Shown here piece after piece: positions 1-4,823 of a stretch of 5,764 nucleotides of DNA. The DNA is from an uncultured Prevotella sp. Its GTDB lineage: Bacteria; Bacteroidota; Bacteroidia; Bacteroidales; Bacteroidaceae. The stretch is taken from the NCBI GenBank assembly GCA_937880835.1, contig CALGRN010000212.1, positions 1 to 5,764 of the forward strand, given 5' to 3'. The position numbers and the translations under genes are program-made. The stretch's first letter is position 1; each line of letters begins with the position of its first letter. The notes beneath the pieces were generated by a model. The model worked only from the letters and a program-made list of their open reading frames with translations, was not told the DNA's origin and ran no database searches.

Positions 1-84
1 ATAAAGGCCCTTTGCCCCGACAGCTTTGCTTTCATCCACAGAAGGCGTGCAGAAAGCTGCTCCGTTTTCACTGTAGAAATTCAT
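1..84 (-). CDS. Partial CDS, N-terminal 28 codons of an unrecognised protein
   Basis: An open minus-strand frame starts with ATG at 84-82 and runs off the left edge without a stop; it begins MNFYSENGAAFCTPSVDESK. The start coincides with a sharp composition change: bases 1-84 are fairly GC-balanced, whereas 85-183 are strongly AT-rich and look intergenic. It lies 99 bp downstream of the HD-domain gene on the same strand, so it could be the third gene of that unit or have its own promoter; I find no TAnnTTTG box in the gap. No family can be assigned from 28 residues. A faint resemblance to threonine synthase N-termini (FYS, AV..KGLY) is not enough to name it. A plus-strand frame (1-222) is also open here but runs into the HD gene and is less credible. 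Confidence 0.45.
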   Translation of the reverse strand, partial: MNFYSENGAAFCTPSVDESKAVGAKGLY

Positions 85-183
85 AAATTTAACGAAATAA
101 ATTCCGTTATACATCTATTTAATAGAAACAGAGTCCTATTTTCTCTTTGTTGTAAGTCAATATTTATTTTTTTATGCAGTAAT

Positions 184-783
184 TTATTCGCTGCTGTCGT
201 TTTCGAGCAGATGCGTTGCTAATCCGTCGGCTGCCTGTATTATTGCAGCAAGAGGATAGTTGTCCGACGCAACAGATATATTGCTTTTGCTTTCGTAGCT
301 TTGAAACGACAGATCCCATGCCCCCATGTGCCATCTTATGGCTACAATCTCGTCGTTGGTAAGTTCAAGTCCCAATCGCAGAAGCATTATAACAGACTTC
401 TCTCCATGCCCCACGGGAAACCGAGAGTAGTCTGCATCATAACCATCGTAGCTCTCCCAACGGTTGTTTTCGTCTTTTCTCCATCTCTGTGTCTTTCTAT
501 ATACGTTGGTTTTGCATACGTCGTGCAGCAATGCCGCTATTATAACGCTCTCGTGCGGAAGTCTTTCCGCTATCTCCGGACGAAGCGAACACATTGATTC
601 GCATAATTTATGTGCCACGTCATAAACGTTCAGCGAGTGTTCGAGCAGTCCGCATTCTTTGTTCAAATGGCGGTTGGATGATGCCGGAGCTGTGAAGAAG
701 CCCGCTTTGTCAAGATATTCTATAACGTTGTCTATACCTTTGCGTTCCGTTGATTTCAGCAAACTTACAAATTCGTTTTTCAT
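184..783 (-). CDS. HD-domain metal-dependent phosphohydrolase (YhaM/COG3481-like)
   Basis: This 199-residue cytoplasmic protein shows the full HD-superfamily ligand pattern in order: H49 (LLEHSLNVYDVA), H87-D88 (ALLHDVCK), H126 (VGHGEKS), H152 (RWHMG) and D186 (QAADGLAT). HD proteins use one or two metal ions to hydrolyse phosphoester bonds in nucleotides, cyclic nucleotides or RNA. Having two extra histidines between the HD pair and the last Asp fits the binuclear branch that includes the YhaM-type exonuclease HD domain. No nucleic-acid-binding OB domain, GYP motif or RelA/SpoT synthetase domain is present, so the substrate is unknown. An insert rich in Trp, Tyr and charged residues (about 98-122) lies between the HD pair and H126. 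The ATG at 783 overlaps the stop of the upstream 61-codon gene by four bases (ATGA), implying translational coupling and a joint role. No own promoter is seen. Confidence 0.85.
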   Translation of the reverse strand: MKNEFVSLLKSTERKGIDNVIEYLDKAGFFTAPASSNRHLNKECGLLEHSLNVYDVAHKLCESMCSLRPEIAERLPHESVIIAALLHDVCKTNVYRKTQRWRKDENNRWESYDGYDADYSRFPVGHGEKSVIMLLRLGLELTNDEIVAIRWHMGAWDLSFQSYESKSNISVASDNYPLAAIIQAADGLATHLLENDSSE

Positions 784-965
784 ATTAGGGTTATTAAGTT
801 GTTGCGGTTTAAACGTTCCGTTAATTTCTTAACGAGTTCAAGAGTCTGCAATGCCGTTGTCAAACTCTGTCCGCTTTCCATTAGGTTTATGGTTATCTGC
901 ATCCGATTATAGCATGCAAACAGACTGTCATTGTTGCTTTCCTGTGTGTCCGACAGCCGTTTCAT
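780..965 (-). CDS. Small conserved-looking protein of unknown function, coupled to HD hydrolase
   Basis: This is a 61-residue, probably helical and soluble protein with no signal peptide, membrane segment or Cys/His metal motif. Its second half (about residues 26-52) has regularly spaced leucines and lysines, as in a short amphipathic helix or coiled coil. I do not recognise the family. Reality as a gene is supported by three points: a TAnnTTTG -7 box sits just upstream (988-981, minus strand); the frame ends in a four-base ATGA overlap with the HD-domain gene; and it fills the space between the divergent promoter region and that gene. A small helical partner or regulator of the HD enzyme is a reasonable inference, not something the sequence proves. 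Confidence 0.65.
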   Translation of the reverse strand: MKRLSDTQESNNDSLFACYNRMQITINLMESGQSLTTALQTLELVKKLTERLNRNNLITLI

Positions 966-980
966 TACGTATCAGATTTG

Positions 981-988
981 CAAAATTA
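981..988 (-). promoter_or_regulatory. Bacteroidetes -7 promoter box (TAATTTTG) for the 61-aa/HD operon
   Basis: Read on the minus strand this is TAATTTTG, an exact match to TAnnTTTG. Transcription would start near 975-978, giving a leader of only about 10-13 nt before the ATG at 965. No good -33 TTTG is found at 19-21 bp; the nearest TTG (1015-1013) is 24 bp away, inside the palindrome at 1000-1015. Confidence 0.5.
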
Positions 989-999
989 TCATTTTTATT

Positions 1000-1015
1000 T
1001 TGATATTGGTATCAA
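1000..1015. promoter_or_regulatory. 16-bp palindrome between divergent promoters (possible operator)
   Basis: TTGATATTGGTATCAA has two perfect 6-bp arms (1000-1005 and 1010-1015) around a 4-bp centre. It lies between two outward-facing -7 boxes and covers the -33 regions of both, so a dimeric regulator bound here would affect both transcripts. The regulator is unknown, and a palindrome this short in AT-rich DNA could arise by chance. Confidence 0.35.
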
Positions 1016-1030
1016 TAACAAAAAAAATAT

Positions 1031-1038
1031 TATATTTG
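1031..1038 (+). promoter_or_regulatory. Bacteroidetes -7 promoter box (TATATTTG) for the HExxH-motif gene
   Basis: TATATTTG matches TAnnTTTG exactly. A TTGG at 1006-1009 lies 21 bp upstream and could serve as a degenerate -33 element. The predicted transcription start is about 1042-1044, while the ATG is at 1044, so the mRNA would be leaderless or nearly so. This box also argues against starting the protein at the upstream ATG at 978. Confidence 0.55.
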
Positions 1039-1043
1039 CGATT

Positions 1044-1376
1044 ATGAAAATAATAAGAAACAGCATTATTCCTTTCAAAGGATATGACGCAATAAACGTT
1101 TTCGGACTGTTGTTTTGTCGTAAAGATGCCGTACTCGACAAGGAACTTATTAATCACGAACGCATACACTTTGCGCAGATGAAAGAGTTGGGGTTTGTGT
1201 TTTTCTATCTGTGGTATCTTATGGAATGGCTCATCAGAATACCCACGAAAGACAATGCTTACGTCAATATCTCGTTCGAGCGAGAGGCTTATGCCAACAT
1301 GAATGACATCGACTATCTCAAAAAAAGACGGCTTTATGCGTGGTGTAAGTATCTGCGCAATGCGAAGATGAAATGA
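1044..1376 (+). CDS. Small HExxH-motif membrane-associated protein (Bacteroidetes conserved hypothetical)
   Basis: This 110-residue protein carries HERIH at 38-42 within INHERIHFAQ, followed by a hydrophobic, aromatic stretch (about 51-64, FVFFYLWYLMEWLI) and a second conserved-looking block, ISFEREAYAN (76-85). HExxH is the zinc-binding signature of zincin metallopeptidases; E79 or E81 in the FERE block could be a third ligand as in gluzincins, but this is inference. I recall proteins of this shape (HE.IH..Q, then FE.EAY) as short hypothetical proteins common in Bacteroidetes; no function is known to me. The start at 1044 is preferred over the in-frame ATG at 978 because a perfect -7 box at 1031-1038 lies between them and residues from 978 are low-complexity. 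It is divergent from the HD operon and ends 15 bp from the convergent TrmO gene. Confidence 0.8.
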   Translation: MKIIRNSIIPFKGYDAINVFGLLFCRKDAVLDKELINHERIHFAQMKELGFVFFYLWYLMEWLIRIPTKDNAYVNISFEREAYANMNDIDYLKKRRLYAWCKYLRNAKMK

Positions 1377-1391
1377 CTTTCCGACAGCGTT

Positions 1392-2066
1392 CTACACAAC
1401 ATCTACAACAAACAGGGTGTTTCCTTCAATCTTGAAACGCACGTCGCGTCCGGCGAAAGACATTCCGTATATTCGCTCAGAGTCATCATGATAGTGCGGA
1501 CGAGGGTCTAACGACAGCGTTTCGGCTATGCATTCGGCATCTTCTTTTGCGAACATCAGCCTGAATTTTTCAGGAAAGTCCACTTTAAGAACATTCCAAC
1601 TTCTTTTATCCGCAAATCCACTTCGGGCGTCATTATGGCAGTCCGCATATCTCACATAAGGTTTTATGTCATATATAGGTGTACCGTCCATGAGGTCTGC
1701 ACCTATGACATTTATCACGGGAGCATCGGAAGCATCATAATCCACGCTTGATATTCTGACGGAAGACAACCCCAATCCGTTAGGACGAAAAGGCGAACGA
1801 GAAGCAAATACACCAATCCTTTCGTTGCCGCCGAGTCGCGGAGGGCGTACGGTAGGGTTGAATTGGTTGTATTCATTTTCAGAAAATCCCCAAATCAACC
1901 ATAGGTAATCGAATTCTTCTATTCCTCTTACGGCTTCTTTGTTGCGATATTCTTTCTCGAAAACGATACGTCCGCGCAATGCTTCAACTAATCCGCTCTG
2001 GCGCGGAATACCGAATTTTGAAGTGAACGGAGAGTGGAAATATGCTATCGGATTTATTTCTTTCAT
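1392..2066 (-). CDS. trmO: tRNA (N6-threonylcarbamoyladenosine(37)-N6)-methyltransferase TrmO (TsaA/YaeB family)
   Basis: This 224-residue cytoplasmic enzyme fits the TrmO family in length (E. coli about 235) and motifs. TrmO uses S-adenosylmethionine to methylate the N6 of t6A at position 37 of certain tRNAs, giving m6t6A, which tunes decoding. Family blocks appear in order: SPFTSKFGIPRQ (12-23), RPPRLGGN (74-81), GVFASRSPFRPN (85-96), DLMDGTPIYDIKPY (124-137), and a C-terminal part beginning DPRPHYH (187-193). These cover the single-sheet SAM-binding barrel and the extra C-terminal domain, so the gene appears intact. An in-frame stop lies 12 codons upstream with no intervening ATG, fixing the start at 2066. 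It is convergent with the HExxH gene (15 bp). The sugar-transferase gene lies 181 bp upstream on the same strand; I see no clear TAnnTTTG box in that gap, so read-through from there is possible. Confidence 0.93.
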   Translation of the reverse strand: MKEINPIAYFHSPFTSKFGIPRQSGLVEALRGRIVFEKEYRNKEAVRGIEEFDYLWLIWGFSENEYNQFNPTVRPPRLGGNERIGVFASRSPFRPNGLGLSSVRISSVDYDASDAPVINVIGADLMDGTPIYDIKPYVRYADCHNDARSGFADKRSWNVLKVDFPEKFRLMFAKEDAECIAETLSLDPRPHYHDDSERIYGMSFAGRDVRFKIEGNTLFVVDVV

Positions 2067-2149
2067 TTCAATGTCTGTGTTTTTTGCATCCTCGCCGTTA
2101 TTTCAAGAAAGGATGTTTCAATAAAAGTTGAGAAATCAAAACACTATAT

Positions 2150-2192
2150 ACCTTCGGGAGGTTTTACAGAACTACCTTATATATAATAAGGT
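2150..2192. repeat. Two tandem small hairpins between sugar transferase and trmO
   Basis: The first hairpin has ACCT (2150-2153) pairing with AGGT (2159-2162) around TCGGG. The second has perfect 7-bp arms, ACCTTAT (2174-2180) and ATAAGGT (2186-2192), around ATATA. Both share the ACCTT start. Neither is followed by a T-run on the minus strand, so they do not look like ordinary intrinsic terminators; an mRNA structure or protein site in the 181-bp gap is possible. Confidence 0.4.
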
Positions 2193-2247
2193 GTGCATGG
2201 CGAAGTAAGGGTCAGACGACAAGCATGGAAGCCGTATTAACGTTATG

Positions 2248-2913
2248 TCAGAATTTCTTTCCTGAAACTATATTTATGAACGTCTTTATCAGAATCTTTG
2301 CATCGAAAATCAAAGACCTGTGTTCAAGATAGTAAAGATCCAGTTCAAGACGGCGCAACATTTTCTCCATCGTGTCGGTATATCCATTGTACAGTGTTGC
2401 ATAGGATGTAACACCGGGACGCACCTGATATAGATATGTATATCTTGAATCGTGTTCCATAATCTTGTCTATATAGTATTTGCGCTCCGGGCGTGGTCCT
2501 ATGAATGCCATATCCCCTTTAAGCACATTGTAAAGTTGCGGCAATTCGTCGAGATGATGACTGCGGAGAAACTTTCCCACCTTTGTAAGACGGGCGTCCT
2601 TGTCGTGCTGGAAAAGCTCAGGACCGTTCTTTTCAGCATCAAGTCTCATGCTTCGGAACTTGTAAATATTAAACGGACGCCCGAATCTTCCTATACGTTC
2701 CTGCTTGAATATTGCCGCCCCTCCGTATTCACGCTTTACTGCAATGTAGCAAATCAGAAACAATGGCGAGAAAATGATTAGGCAAACAACGGCAATTATG
2801 AAATCTATGACACGTTTGAAATTGCGTTCAATCTCATTCATTCCGTCATAAACGTACTGCGGATTTTCTACTGCCATAGCTTTGATATAATCTGAATATT
2901 GGTTGCTAAACAT
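2248..2913 (-). CDS. Sugar-phosphate transferase (monotopic phosphoglycosyl transferase, PglC/WcaJ-like)
   Basis: This 221-residue enzyme belongs to the bacterial sugar transferase family (PF02397). Such proteins move a sugar-1-phosphate from a UDP-sugar to undecaprenyl phosphate at the cytoplasmic face of the inner membrane, starting capsule, exopolysaccharide or O-antigen repeat units. Visible are a cationic helix start (KRVIDF, 34-37 on), one hydrophobic segment (about 36-58) with the Ser49-Pro50 kink expected of the re-entrant membrane helix, KFRSM (85-89), the catalytic Asp122-Glu123 dyad in HLDELPQLYNVLKGDM, GPRPE (139-143) and RPGVT (165-169). There is no N-terminal multi-span domain, so it is the short PglC-type rather than full WcaJ type. 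Usual Ser/Thr before LDELPQL is His120 here. The sugar cannot be told. It stands alone, with a promoter at 2982-3013 and no other glycan genes adjacent; a Wzi-like gene lies 1.9 kb away on the other strand. Confidence 0.92.
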   Translation of the reverse strand: MFSNQYSDYIKAMAVENPQYVYDGMNEIERNFKRVIDFIIAVVCLIIFSPLFLICYIAVKREYGGAAIFKQERIGRFGRPFNIYKFRSMRLDAEKNGPELFQHDKDARLTKVGKFLRSHHLDELPQLYNVLKGDMAFIGPRPERKYYIDKIMEHDSRYTYLYQVRPGVTSYATLYNGYTDTMEKMLRRLELDLYYLEHRSLIFDAKILIKTFINIVSGKKF

Positions 2914-2981
2914 TTATGCGTTTTCTATTATAATAACGTGAAAATAGTGTTTAATATTATACAATTATCATTATACGATTG

Positions 2982-3013
2982 CAAAGGTAGTAAAAAAATG
3001 ATTACGATACAAT
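2982..3013 (-). promoter_or_regulatory. Bacteroidetes-type promoter for the sugar-transferase gene
   Basis: On the minus strand ATTG (3013-3010) and TACCTTTG (2989-2982) are separated by 20 bp, closely matching the TTTG-N19-21-TAnnTTTG form. The predicted start is near 2976, giving a leader of about 60 nt before the ATG at 2913. This is the best promoter match in the window. Confidence 0.7.
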
Positions 3014-3202
3014 ACAAAAGCCCTTGTTTTAACAAATAACGAGTTGACAATGTCTTTTAGAAAATAAAAGCAACTGAAAATTGTTTATATCCGGTTATTG
3101 CGTGAGCATTGTTTCAGATTAAATGCAATATTAAGAATATGAGAAAAATGCCATTATGCTTTTAATATCGCATATATAAAAGGATATACATTCGTATTTA
3201 AA

Positions 3203-3307
3203 AAGCTGCGTTTCAAAAGCTATCCTTTTGCGTTGTGAAAGCTATCCTTTTGCACTCTGAAAGTTATTGTTTTGCGATGCAAAAGGATAGCTTTTGAAGC
3301 GCGGTTT
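3203..3307. repeat. 22-bp-period tandem repeat closed by an inverted copy, forming a long hairpin
   Basis: Three direct copies of a 16-base core start at 3216, 3238 and 3260, a period of exactly 22 bp: AAAGCTATCCTTTTGC twice, then the diverged AAAGTTATTGTTTTGC. A fourth copy is inverted (GCAAAAGGATAGCTTT, 3279-3294). The first and last copies pair perfectly over 20 bp (3212-3231 with 3279-3298), and pairing continues outward with G-T wobbles to 3203/3307, leaving the middle copies in the loop. The palindromic TTTTGC/GCAAAA ends allow alternative foldings. I associate such AAAGCTATCCTTTTGC repeats with Prevotella intergenic regions, where they resemble REP-type elements; this is from memory, not a search. 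Confidence 0.85.
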
Positions 3308-3309
3308 CC

Positions 3310-3355
3310 TATATACCGTTTTTCAAGCATATAAAATCTTCACCTACGGTATATA
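3310..3355. repeat. 10-bp inverted repeat with 26-base loop
   Basis: TATATACCGT (3310-3319) and ACGGTATATA (3346-3355) are perfect reverse complements. The repeat starts three bases after the 22-bp-repeat hairpin ends, so the two may be one structure or element. No T-run follows on either strand to make it an intrinsic terminator. Confidence 0.6.
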
Positions 3356-3423
3356 TGTTTATGCGTGTTTTCATTATTGCAAATAATGCTTTTTCCATAC
3401 CCGACATTTGGTTTCACGACATG

Positions 3424-3456
3424 AAAAAACGGGAGTTTACATTGTAAAACTCCCGT
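3424..3456 (-). terminator. Rho-independent terminator for the Arg/Gly-rich secreted protein gene
   Basis: ACGGGAGTTT (3429-3438) and AAACTCCCGT (3447-3456) form a perfect 10-bp stem with an 8-base loop. On the minus strand the stem is followed directly by six T (3429-3424), the classical arrangement. It lies about 95 bp beyond the stop of the minus-strand gene at 3551. On the plus strand no T-run follows, so it acts in one direction only. Confidence 0.88.
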
Positions 3457-3550
3457 CTGTCGCATTGTTATCGCATACGACTGTTTTAACTCTCTGATTT
3501 GCGACTGATAATCTTGTTACTTGTTTTTTATATCTCTTTATTTCATTTCC

Positions 3551-4561
3551 TTATCTTCTGCCTCCGAAATGTCCGCCACCTGAGTGTCCGCCGCCGTTAG
3601 AATGACCACCGCCGAAACTTCCGTTGCTGCCTCTCGAAGGGCTTGAATATGTGTTGTTGGAACGTGAAGGCGTGCCGAAAGAGTGTGAAGATGAACTTGA
3701 AGAGCTTCGAGGTGTAAACGAACTGCGCGGAGTTTCTGTTGTCGAACGTCTTCTTTCGCCGTTATTGAATGTAGAATTGCCGCGTCCGTTGTTACCGTCA
3801 TATCTGCGCGTAACGGTAGTTCTGGTAGAGCTTTCGCGTCCTCTGCCGTTGTTTCCGCGTAGTGTCGGGCGATTGTTCTGGTAGTCGCTGCGCTCGAATG
3901 TGCGTGTATTACGGCTGTTTCCGAACGAACCTCTGTTGTCGTAACGGTGCGTATTGCCTGTTTGTCCGTATTCGTTATGCCTTCCTGCATTGCCGAACGA
4001 GCCTTCTCTTCTGTCTCTGTTGCGTGCATTGTCATATCCGTAACGATAGTCGCCGCGTTTGAATCCGTCTCTCATACCGAAACTGCGTCTTTCGTTTCTG
4101 TAACTTCTTCCTCTGTACCAACTGCGTCCTCCGTTCATTCTCCAACTGTGTCCGCCTCGATAAATAGTATAGAAGCGCGGACGTCCGAAATAATAATATT
4201 CTCTATGAGGATAACGAGCGTATATTCTGAAACGCCAATAACCGGCATTCCAATATATCGGACGATAGAAATATGCAGCATCGCAGAATGCTCTGTATTG
4301 CCAATCAAACAATATATAACTTAAATCCAGATTGCGATATGTCCAATAAGTGCCGTACAAATCATCTACGGTGTTCACGCTAAGGAGATAATCCAGATTT
4401 ATCTCGAAAGCCGCTTCATACTGCTCTTCCGTAAGATTGAGCTCATAAGCCATCTTGTCTGTGAGGAAAAGAGCTTGGTTACGTGCCTGCTCGTAACTCA
4501 TTGCATTTGCCGCAATTGTCATTGTCAGAAATGCTGTAAGTGCCATGATAAACCGTTTCAT
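3551..4561 (-). CDS. Secreted Arg/Gly/Ser/Asn-rich low-complexity protein, unknown function
   Basis: This 336-residue protein has a clear signal peptide (KR, then a hydrophobic stretch, cleavage likely after ANA at 20) and so goes to the periplasm or surface. Residues about 21-130 form a compact, aromatic-rich domain: LNLTEEQYEAAFEINLDYL (41-59) reads like the LTxxQ helices of Spy/CpxP-type periplasmic proteins, followed by many Tyr/Trp (YRPIYWNAGYWRF, YYYFGRP). Residues about 131-336 are disordered and cationic, rich in Arg, Gly, Asn and Ser, with a seven-Ser run (286-292) and three GGGH units at the C-terminus (317-331) that might bind metal. I recall similar proteins as Bacteroidetes hypotheticals but know no function. 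ATG at 4561 is chosen because it gives the signal peptide. A terminator follows at 3424-3456. Composition keeps other frames open here; those are shadows. Confidence 0.85.
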   Translation of the reverse strand: MKRFIMALTAFLTMTIAANAMSYEQARNQALFLTDKMAYELNLTEEQYEAAFEINLDYLLSVNTVDDLYGTYWTYRNLDLSYILFDWQYRAFCDAAYFYRPIYWNAGYWRFRIYARYPHREYYYFGRPRFYTIYRGGHSWRMNGGRSWYRGRSYRNERRSFGMRDGFKRGDYRYGYDNARNRDRREGSFGNAGRHNEYGQTGNTHRYDNRGSFGNSRNTRTFERSDYQNNRPTLRGNNGRGRESSTRTTVTRRYDGNNGRGNSTFNNGERRRSTTETPRSSFTPRSSSSSSSHSFGTPSRSNNTYSSPSRGSNGSFGGGHSNGGGHSGGGHFGGRR

Positions 4562-4599
4562 AATCTAATTTATTTTAATTAATAATCAATTTCATGTTG

Positions 4600-4607
4600 C
4601 AAAGAAA
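4600..4607 (-). promoter_or_regulatory. Weak -7-like box (TTTCTTTG) upstream of the Arg/Gly-rich gene
   Basis: On the minus strand this reads TTTCTTTG, one mismatch from TAnnTTTG, with a predicted start near 4594 and a leader of about 33 nt. No -33 element is seen at the right distance, which would fit an activator-dependent promoter; the direct repeats at 4636-4668 lie at about -42 to -74 relative to it. Confidence 0.3.
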
Positions 4608-4635
4608 ATAATAAAAAACAAGCTTATGAAAGGTT

Positions 4636-4668
4636 TTTCCCTAAACAAGCATGGGAATTTCCCTATAC
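4636..4668. promoter_or_regulatory. Paired 11-bp direct repeats 22 bp apart with GGGAATTTCCC palindrome
   Basis: TTTCCCTAAAC (4636-4646) and TTTCCCTATAC (4658-4668) differ at one base and start exactly 22 bp apart, about two helical turns, so both would face the same side of the DNA. The perfect 11-bp palindrome GGGAATTTCCC (4653-4663) overlaps the second copy. The site lies between two divergent genes. A direct-repeat-binding regulator (for example of the LytTR type) is possible, but none is encoded here. Confidence 0.4.
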
Positions 4669-4823
4669 TTGGAATTATATATGCTGTACGTATGATTTGA
4701 TAAGCGCAGAAAGACTGTCTGTTTTAAGATACCATTCCTGCAATAACCGTTTTTTTCCACATTATTTATATAGAATAAAATAATATGATTAAATTAACGT
4801 TATCTACACAGACTAAATTTAAA

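Larger units (their letters stand above)
2914..3550. other. Gene-free region of about 640 bp
   Basis: No credible protein gene lies here. It holds the sugar-transferase promoter (2982-3013), an AT-rich segment with nothing recognisable (about 3020-3200), the 22-bp-period repeat hairpin (3203-3307), a 10-bp inverted repeat (3310-3355), a terminator (3424-3456), and what is presumably the 3' untranslated part of the Arg/Gly-rich gene (3457-3550). Short frames of 30-36 codons exist but run through repeats or the terminator. Confidence 0.7.

Noticed and set aside
115..125. CTATTTAATAG palindrome in the gap before the left-edge gene
   Set aside because: Short, entirely AT-rich apart from its end bases, and with no promoter nearby; likely chance.
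972..1169. 65-codon minus-strand frame across the divergent promoter region
   Set aside because: It overlaps the HExxH gene on the opposite strand and reads through both promoter boxes.
3203..3307. CRISPR array
   Set aside because: A period of 22 bp with a 16-base core leaves only about 6 bases between copies, the last copy is inverted, and no cas genes are present.
3223..3330. 36-codon minus-strand frame through the 22-bp repeats (starts MLEKRYIGNR)
   Set aside because: It is made almost entirely of repeat sequence. A 22-bp period is not a multiple of three, so successive units fall in different frames, as expected for non-coding DNA.
3355..3447. 30-codon plus-strand frame starting MFMRVFIIAN
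   Set aside because: Very short, begins inside an inverted repeat and ends in the terminator stem; no promoter or family match.
3538..4035. 165-codon minus-strand frame (Ala/Thr/Glu-rich) overlapping the Arg/Gly-rich gene
   Set aside because: It lies inside the signal-peptide-bearing gene in another frame. The repetitive codon composition keeps alternative frames open, and the translation has no domain-like features.
3947..4324. 125-codon plus-strand frame opposite the Arg/Gly-rich gene
   Set aside because: Antisense shadow of the same low-complexity coding region, with no promoter or recognisable motif.
4814..4821. TAAATTTA as a -7 box for the Wzi-like gene
   Set aside because: One mismatch to TAnnTTTG, no -33 element, and the implied start would fall inside the ATG. 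The same self-complementary octamer also occurs at 84-91, so it is not distinctive.
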